A DNA stretch of 13,384 bases from an uncultured Clostridia bacterium. Its GTDB lineage: Bacteria > Bacillota > Clostridia > Oscillospirales > Ruminococcaceae. The notes beneath the pieces were generated by a model. That model searched no databases and was not told the origin of the DNA. It saw nothing but the letters and a program-made list of their open reading frames with translations. Numbering within the stretch: the first letter of the stretch is position 1; each line of letters begins with the position of its first letter. The stretch lies in assembly GCA_947381875.1 (NCBI GenBank), contig CANCXY010000070.1, positions 1-13,384 of the forward strand, in the 5' to 3' direction. This document shows, in pieces, positions 12,786-13,384 of the stretch. The position numbers and the translations under genes were made by a program.

Positions 12786-12814
12786 ATTATACCATGCCTT
12801 TTTGGCAAAAGCAA
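12786..12814 (-). promoter_or_regulatory. sigma-A-type promoter of the TetR gene
   Basis: On the minus strand TTGCTT (12814-12809), a 17-nt spacer and perfect TATAAT (12791-12786). The spacer contains the small palindrome TGCCAAAAAGGCA, a possible weak operator for autoregulation. Confidence 0.7.
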
Positions 12815-12829
12815 GCGCCGCCGACAGGC

Positions 12830-13003
12830 GGGAGTGGCGAGAGTGTCCGCTTCCTCGGCGTCTCCGCGCTGATGATCCATACGGGGCTTATGCTTATTAT
12901 CGGCGGCGCGCGGAACCTGCATATGATCCACCGCATTTCCAAAGCGGTGAAGGAGAACAGCCGGTTTAATATGATCGACGCCGCGTGGAAACCGTTGGCG
13001 TGA
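12830..13003 (+). pseudogene. C-terminal remnant of an unidentified membrane protein
   Basis: The plus-strand frame ending at the TGA at 13001-13003 reads SGESVRFLGVSALMIHTG, then LMLIIGGARNLHMIHRIS, then KAVKENSRFNMIDAAWKPLA. It has one hydrophobic segment and GC-rich third positions typical of coding sequence here. Upstream, the same frame runs into the TetR promoter and has no ribosome binding site, so the 5' part of the gene appears to be missing. I do not recognise the family. It could instead be a short protein starting at the ATG near 12764 or 12870, or chance. The remainder of the 12739-13173 gap holds the TetR promoter and the terminator at 13083. Confidence 0.4.
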
Positions 13004-13082
13004 AGGGGATGGGGATTGCTGCTATTTTCAAAGCCCCTGAAAAGAACGCTCAAACCTGAAAATATCCCCTGTCAGATCAAAA

Positions 13083-13117
13083 CCCCCGCACTTCAGAAAA
13101 AGTGCGGGGGGGCTTTT
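13083..13117. terminator. bidirectional intrinsic terminator
   Basis: CCCCCGCACTT (13083-13093) pairs perfectly with AAGTGCGGGGG (13100-13110), followed on the plus strand by GGC and five T (13113-13117). On the minus strand the stem is followed by TTTTGA. It separates the 12830-13003 remnant from the convergent enolase-superfamily gene. Confidence 0.8.
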
Positions 13118-13173
13118 TCGCTTGCGCGCAATTCGTCATCTGCCAAACGGGCACACTAAGGCGGTGGGGATCC

Positions 13174-13339
13174 TCACGCGCGTACAGCGGTCCCGTCCGG
13201 CAGTCTGGCCCAAAGCCATGCGTTGTTGTGGTATTGGCAGGGGAACTTTGCCGCGGCTTCCTCGTCGATGTCGATACCCAGGCCGGGGCGGTCGTTCGCG
13301 TACAGATACCCGCCGCGTACCTCCGGGCAGCCGGGGAAC
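13174..13339 (-). CDS. ManD/RspA-like enolase-superfamily dehydratase, C-terminal fragment
   Basis: About 55 codons at the 3' end of a minus-strand gene whose start lies beyond the contig end. The product reads FPGCPEVRGGYLYANDRP, GLGIDIDEEAAAKFPC and then ends ARLPDGTAVRA. The YxxNDRPGLGIDIDE block is typical of the C-terminus of D-mannonate dehydratase/RspA-like members of the mandelate racemase group, which remove water from sugar acids. The catalytic residues are in the missing part, so the activity is not testable here. The frame continues into the adapter at 13340, giving the artificial peptide DWSSDVCSSDL, which must not be counted as protein. Confidence 0.72.
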
Positions 13340-13384
13340 AGATCGGAAGAGCACACGTCTGAACTCCAGTCACGCACGGACATC
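13340..13384. other. Illumina TruSeq adapter and index (sequencing artefact)
   Basis: Bases 13340-13373 (beginning AGATCGGAAGAGCACACG and ending CCAGTCAC) match the TruSeq read-1 3' adapter in full. They are followed by an apparent 8-base index GCACGGAC (13374-13381) and ATC, the first bases of the next adapter part. Not genomic. Confidence 0.97.

Noticed and set aside
13077..13373. 98-codon minus-strand frame beginning at 13373
   Set aside because: Its start lies in the Illumina adapter and the peptide GVQTCALPIC is a known adapter translation.

Overview
The window looks like a contig end from a GC-rich, Gram-positive gut-type bacterium of the class Clostridia (phylum Bacillota). I infer this from strong AGGAGG-type ribosome binding sites, sigma-A promoters with 17-bp spacers, a VanG-type D-Ala-D-Ser operon, DrrAB-type exporters, and abundant short GC-rich palindromes. 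I cannot name a genus. The last 45 bases are not genomic: they match the Illumina TruSeq read-1 adapter plus an index, so the sequence is an assembly whose right end was not trimmed.

Left part (1-4730, all minus strand). A three-gene operon runs right to left with 4-base ATGA overlaps: a VanG-like D-Ala-D-Ser ligase (4730-3600), a VanXY-like M15 peptidase (3603-2845) and a VanT-like membrane serine/alanine racemase (2848-623). Together they would make D-Ser, join it to D-Ala, and remove D-Ala-ended precursors, lowering affinity for vancomycin-type glycopeptides. No VanR/VanS pair is in view. Two tandem hairpins (598-521), the second an intrinsic terminator, follow the operon. Next come a 101-bp MITE-like element with a 9-bp target duplication, and a BlaI/MecI-like repressor with its own promoter and a palindromic operator; that gene runs off the left edge.

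Middle part (4731-9484, plus strand). A MarR-type regulator with a textbook promoter is followed, across a terminator-like hairpin, by four tightly packed ABC genes: a DrrA/DrrB-like pair and a second ATPase/permease pair. The region is divergent from the van operon and has somewhat lower GC and different codon habits.

Right part (9485-13339). It holds a stand-alone SGNH/GDSL hydrolase (minus), an 89-bp MITE-like element with an 8-bp target duplication, an uncharacterised radical SAM protein with a Cys-rich C-terminus (plus), a convergent TetR-type regulator, a remnant of a membrane protein, and the 3' end of a ManD/RspA-like enolase-superfamily dehydratase.

The most unusual theme is a set of small palindromic repeats. 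GC-rich hairpins with a core like TGTATTTCCCCGCC/GGCGGGGAAATACA occur at several places, and one lies in frame inside the D-Ala-D-Ser ligase, apparently adding about 27 residues. A second family, tandem CCAAAGG/CCAGAGG hairpins, lies at the 3' ends of the van and ABC operons in the same sense orientation, and encodes the last ~26 residues of VanT.
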